Positions 5,719-8,616 of a stretch of 8,616 bases of DNA are shown here, one piece after another; position 1 is the stretch's first letter; the number at the start of each line of letters is the position of its first letter. The position numbers and the translations under genes were made by a program. Source of the DNA: DASRQK01 sp040392005 (GTDB lineage Bacteria > Bacteroidota > Bacteroidia > Sphingobacteriales > Sphingobacteriaceae); assembly GCA_040392005.1 (NCBI GenBank), contig JBEBWT010000061.1, positions 1-8,616 on the forward strand, given 5' to 3'. The notes beneath the pieces were generated by a model that saw only the letters and a list, made by a program, of their open reading frames with translations, searched no databases and was not told where the DNA came from.

Positions 5719-7438
5719 GGGCTTTCAGCGTTTGCAGGAAGGCCGCACCACTTGCTCCGTCCACCACCCGGTGATCGCAGCTCAGGGTTATTTTCATAAT
5801 ATTACCTGGTACCACCACCCCGTTTTTCACAACCGGAACCTGCTGAATGCCCCCTACGGCCAGGATACAGGCATCAGGTGAGTTGATAATCGCGGTAAAC
5901 TGATCAATACCGAACATGCCCAGATTGGATATCGTGAAAGTGGATCCTTCCCAGTCCGCCGGCTGCAGTTTTTTGTTCTTGGCTTTTTGGGCAAAATCCT
6001 TGACTTCGGTCGAAATGTGTGAAAGCGACTTGCCATCGGCAAAGCGCACCACCGGCACGAGCAGTCCTTCATCCACGGCTACGGCCACCCCTATATTCAC
6101 ATGTTCATTATAGCGGATCTTATCTCCCAGCCAGGAAGCATTGACCGCCGGATGTTTTTTGAGGGCTACGGCAGCGGCTTTGATCACCAGATCATTGAAA
6201 GACACTTTCACCGGAGCCACTTCATTGATCCGGTTGCGGGCCTCGATCGCGCTATCCATATCCACCTTGATGGTCAGATAGAAATGCGGTGCGGAGAACT
6301 TGCTTTCGGACAAACGCCGGGCAATGGTCTTGCGCATTTGCGAAGCGGGAACTTCCGTATAGCGCTCCTCGCCCACATATTGTGGCAAGGTGATCGCTGG
6401 CGCAGCCTGTGCGGCCGCTGGTGCGGCGGGAGCACCTGACGATGCAGGAGCCGTGGTAGATGCGGCCGGTTTCGCTGACGGCGTATGGGTTTCCACATCC
6501 CGTTTCACAATACGTCCACCATCTCCCGAGCCCTGAATATCATGGAGGTCATACCCTTTTTCTTTGGCAATTTTACGGGCCAGTGGTGATGCCTTGATCC
6601 GGGGATCACTGTCCCCGGTTTCCTGCGCAGCACTGTTGTCCGCAGAAGCAACGCCGCCACTGTTTGCTGAACCTGTCTGCACAGCACCTTCCCCGGAAGC
6701 TGCCTCAGCGACCGGAGCAGCATCACTGCCCTGAGCCGCCGAACCACCAGCATTTGCATGTTGCTCCACTAAAGGAGTGACATCGGTGCCGGCTTTGCCC
6801 ACAATGGCAATAATATCATTGACTTTAGCAGCCTGACCTTTTTCCACGCCTATGTAAAGCAGGGTTCCATCCGCATAAGCGGTCACCTCCATTGTCGCTT
6901 TATCGGTTTCCACATCAGCGATGGCATCATCACTTTTGATCGTGTCTCCAACCTTAAAATTCCATTCGGCGATCACGCCTTCGGTCATGGTATCACTCAG
7001 CAAAGGCATAGTGATCACCGTTGCACCGAGGGATTCGGCAGTGACCACCGGACTGCCGCTTGATTTAGCGGCAGAGGCAGCAGGCGTGGCCGCCGGAGCA
7101 GCAGATGCCTGGGATGTCCCGGCGTCCGCAGAATCTCCCGATTTTGGAGCGGCTCCACCATTTTCGCCCTCTCCCTGGAGCAGCGCCTGGAAATCCTCTC
7201 CTTCCTCGCCCAGAATGGCAATCACCGCATCGATCGGGACCGCTTCCCCTTCTTTTGGCCCTATGTACAGCAGGGTTCCCTCCTGATAGGACTCAAAATC
7301 CATGGTTGCTTTGTCAGTCTCCACCTCGGCAATCAAATCTCCTGAACTGACCTTATCCCCAACTTTTTTGTGCCATTTTGCAATCACCCCTTCGGTCATG
7401 GTGTCGCTCATTTTTGGCATTTTCACTACTTCCGCCAT
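5687..7438 (-). CDS. pdhC: Pyruvate dehydrogenase E2, dihydrolipoamide acetyltransferase
   Basis: E2 is the core of the pyruvate dehydrogenase complex: its lipoyl arms pick up the acetyl group from E1, and its catalytic domain passes it to CoA. The 583 residues hold two lipoyl domains (about 1-79 and 139-216) with lipoylated Lys43 and Lys180, each in ETDKATM. A peripheral subunit-binding domain follows (about 279-316, IKASPLARKIAKEKG), then the acyltransferase domain (about 350-583) with the catalytic HRVVDG (556-561; His556, Asp560). Ala/Ser/Gly/Pro-rich flexible linkers separate the domains (about 80-138, 217-277, 317-350). Both lipoyl domains share SDTMTEGVIA, visible as DNA similarity between 7381-7410 and 6971-7000, so they arose by duplication. 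ATG at 7438 gives the standard start MAEVVKMPKMSDTMTEG. It lies 68 bases after pdhA and is probably co-transcribed. A 2-oxoglutarate or branched-chain E2 is less likely given the pdhA neighbour. Confidence 0.95.
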   Translation of the reverse strand: MAEVVKMPKMSDTMTEGVIAKWHKKVGDKVSSGDLIAEVETDKATMDFESYQEGTLLYIGPKEGEAVPIDAVIAILGEEGEDFQALLQGEGENGGAAPKSGDSADAGTSQASAAPAATPAASAAKSSGSPVVTAESLGATVITMPLLSDTMTEGVIAEWNFKVGDTIKSDDAIADVETDKATMEVTAYADGTLLYIGVEKGQAAKVNDIIAIVGKAGTDVTPLVEQHANAGGSAAQGSDAAPVAEAASGEGAVQTGSANSGGVASADNSAAQETGDSDPRIKASPLARKIAKEKGYDLHDIQGSGDGGRIVKRDVETHTPSAKPAASTTAPASSGAPAAPAAAQAAPAITLPQYVGEERYTEVPASQMRKTIARRLSESKFSAPHFYLTIKVDMDSAIEARNRINEVAPVKVSFNDLVIKAAAVALKKHPAVNASWLGDKIRYNEHVNIGVAVAVDEGLLVPVVRFADGKSLSHISTEVKDFAQKAKNKKLQPADWEGSTFTISNLGMFGIDQFTAIINSPDACILAVGGIQQVPVVKNGVVVPGNIMKITLSCDHRVVDGASGAAFLQTLKALLEEPVRILA

Positions 7439-7506
7439 TGCTGTCGAATATTATGTTAGATTTTTTATTTCTTTAAAGCCCAAATACTGTGATATACCGT
7501 CCGTTT

Positions 7507-8502
7507 TTAATCCATCACGAACGGATAATCCTCCTGGACATAGACATCTTTGTACAATTCCGATGCATCGGGGTACGGAGACTCCTCCGCAAAGCGTACC
7601 GATTCATCTACGATCTGTTTTATTTCTGCTTCCACCTCCTCAAACCATTTTTCGGAAGCGTATTTCTTCTTGGTGATTACCGCTTTGGTCGTGACCAACG
7701 GATCCAGTCCTTTGTATTTCTCCAGCTCTTCTTTGGTGCGGTACTTTGCCGGATCGGACATGGAGTGTCCCTTGTAACGGTAAGTCCGGATTTCCAGGAA
7801 AGTGGGGCCATCCCCTTTTCTCGCCCGCTGCACCGCCTCATCCATCGCATTATGCACTGCCACCACATCCATCCCGTCCACCGGTTTTGAAGGCATGTCA
7901 AAAGCCAGGCCCATTTTGTAGATATCCAGCAAATTGGTTGTCCGGGCTACGGAAGTACCCATTGCATACCCATTATTTTCCACCACAAATATTACCGGCA
8001 GTTTCCAGAGCATCGCCATATTAAAGGCTTCGTTCAACGCCCCCTGGCGCACGGCGCCATCCCCCATATAACAGACACAGACATTATCGGTGCCATTGTA
8101 TTTTTCAGCAAATGCAATACCGGCACCCAGCGGAATCTGACCGCCCACGATCCCGTGGCCACCCATAAACTTGTGTTCCTTGCTGAAAAAGTGCATAGAT
8201 CCACCTTTTCCTTTGGAGCAACCGGTCACTTTGCCGTACATCTCGGCCATCGCCTCGTTCGGACTCATTCCTTTGGCAATGGCGTGTGCGTGATCCCGGT
8301 AAGCGGTGATCATGGAGTCTTCCGGCCTCAGCACCGACAGGGCTCCGGCTACTACGGCCTCCTGGCCAATATATAAGTGGCAGAATCCACGAATTTTCTG
8401 CTGCCCGTAAAGTTGCCCGGTCTTCTCCTCAAATTTGCGCATCAGCAACATGGATTTATACCAGGTCAGATATGTTTCTTTTGTAATAGGTGTTGCACTC
8501 AT
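7507..8502 (-). CDS. pdhA: Pyruvate dehydrogenase E1 component, alpha subunit
   Basis: This is the thiamine-diphosphate-binding alpha subunit of the alpha2-beta2 E1 enzyme that decarboxylates pyruvate and acetylates the lipoyl arm of E2. The 331 residues are the usual length for the bacterial heterotetrameric type. Visible motifs are GFCHLYIGQEA (39-49), the TAYRDH segment (66-71), GGSMH (100-104), GGHGIVGGQIPLGAGIA (114-130), the ThDP motif GDG (147-149) through ENN (175-177), and the loop YRYKGHSMSDP (241-251). In eukaryotic E1 that last loop carries regulatory phosphorylation sites; it favours pyruvate over branched-chain keto-acid specificity. Start ATG at 8502 fits the family. The E1-beta gene does not flank it within the window and must be elsewhere; the E2 gene follows directly. 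A TAnnTTTG element lies about 30 bases upstream. Confidence 0.96.
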   Translation of the reverse strand: MSATPITKETYLTWYKSMLLMRKFEEKTGQLYGQQKIRGFCHLYIGQEAVVAGALSVLRPEDSMITAYRDHAHAIAKGMSPNEAMAEMYGKVTGCSKGKGGSMHFFSKEHKFMGGHGIVGGQIPLGAGIAFAEKYNGTDNVCVCYMGDGAVRQGALNEAFNMAMLWKLPVIFVVENNGYAMGTSVARTTNLLDIYKMGLAFDMPSKPVDGMDVVAVHNAMDEAVQRARKGDGPTFLEIRTYRYKGHSMSDPAKYRTKEELEKYKGLDPLVTTKAVITKKKYASEKWFEEVEAEIKQIVDESVRFAEESPYPDASELYKDVYVQEDYPFVMD

Positions 8503-8531
8503 TTCAAAATAGTCTAAAAAATATTAGTAGG

Positions 8532-8539
8532 CAAAGCTA
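8532..8539 (-). promoter_or_regulatory. Candidate Bacteroidota -7 promoter element for pdhA
   Basis: Read on the minus strand the site is TAGCTTTG, an exact match to TAnnTTTG. Transcription would start near 8525, giving a short AT-rich leader of about 23 bases before the pdhA ATG at 8502, typical for this phylum. I find no clear TTG -33 element at the expected distance. It would drive pdhA, pdhC and probably the two genes beyond. Confidence 0.5.
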
Positions 8540-8569
8540 ATCATTTGCACCGAAAAAACCTTACTGTCA

Positions 8570-8587
8570 CAGGGAATTTATGCCCTG
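8570..8587. promoter_or_regulatory. Short inverted repeat in the pdhA upstream region
   Basis: CAGGG (8570-8574) and CCCTG (8583-8587) form a perfect 5-bp inverted repeat around an 8-base centre that contains the ATG of a possible divergent gene (8580). On the minus strand, a T-run follows ten bases later (TTTTTT at 8553-8558), so it could also be a weak terminator for a gene to the right. It may be an operator, a terminator or chance. Confidence 0.2.
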
Positions 8588-8616
8588 GCTCATCTTTTTG
8601 TGTTTGCGCCGGCTGA
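8580..8616 (+). other. Possible divergent gene start at the window edge
   Basis: An ATG at 8580 opens a frame reading MPWLIFLCLRRL that runs out of the window. The hydrophobic start could be a membrane segment or signal peptide. The minus strand is also readable for a few codons in each frame here, so this edge could instead hold the 3' end of a gene upstream of pdhA. Twelve codons cannot decide. Confidence 0.2.

Noticed and set aside
6389..7204. Ala/Ser/Pro/Gly-rich sequence in pdhC considered as tandem repeats or a fused domain
   Set aside because: These are the usual flexible inter-domain linkers of E2 proteins, with no regular repeat unit at DNA level.
7489..7890. A 133-codon + strand frame over the pdhA 3' part
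   Set aside because: It is antisense to conserved pdhA sequence, and the Phe/His/Arg-rich product has no protein-like pattern.

Overview
The window looks like ordinary chromosomal DNA of a Bacteroidota bacterium, most likely an aerobic, moderately GC-rich lineage such as Saprospiria; the class is inference. Three things point there. Two sites match the Bacteroidota -7 promoter element TAnnTTTG (76-83 on +, 8532-8539 on -). Most start sites lack a clear Shine-Dalgarno sequence. The E1-alpha and E2 genes of pyruvate dehydrogenase sit side by side without E1-beta between them, a layout known from this phylum. I see no mobile element, CRISPR array, tRNA or rRNA.

Left half, + strand (160-3838): a 44-residue single-pass membrane protein, the enamine/imine deaminase RidA, a ten-helix EamA/RarD-like transporter and the DNA helicase RecG follow one another with gaps of 17, 10 and 43 bases. 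This fits one transcription unit driven from a candidate promoter at 76-83. The products do metabolite detoxification, transport and replication-fork repair, and no single pathway links them.

Right half, - strand (8502 down to 3905): pdhA (E1-alpha), pdhC (E2 with two lipoyl domains), an exported M14-type zinc carboxypeptidase, and a small exported Lys/Ala-rich coiled-coil protein, with gaps of 68, 47 and 34 bases. A candidate promoter lies just upstream of pdhA. The first two encode subunits of the complex that turns pyruvate into acetyl-CoA; the last two are envelope proteins of unrelated role. The two gene clusters converge at 3839-3904, where I find no convincing terminator.

No undescribed multi-gene system is evident. 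The most notable details are a head-to-tail 32-bp duplication of the 3' end of pdhC whose distal copy has decayed to non-coding sequence, a Gly/Ser/Ala-rich insertion in RecG, the small membrane protein in front of ridA with an unusual leader, and a small inverted repeat around a possible divergent start at the right edge.
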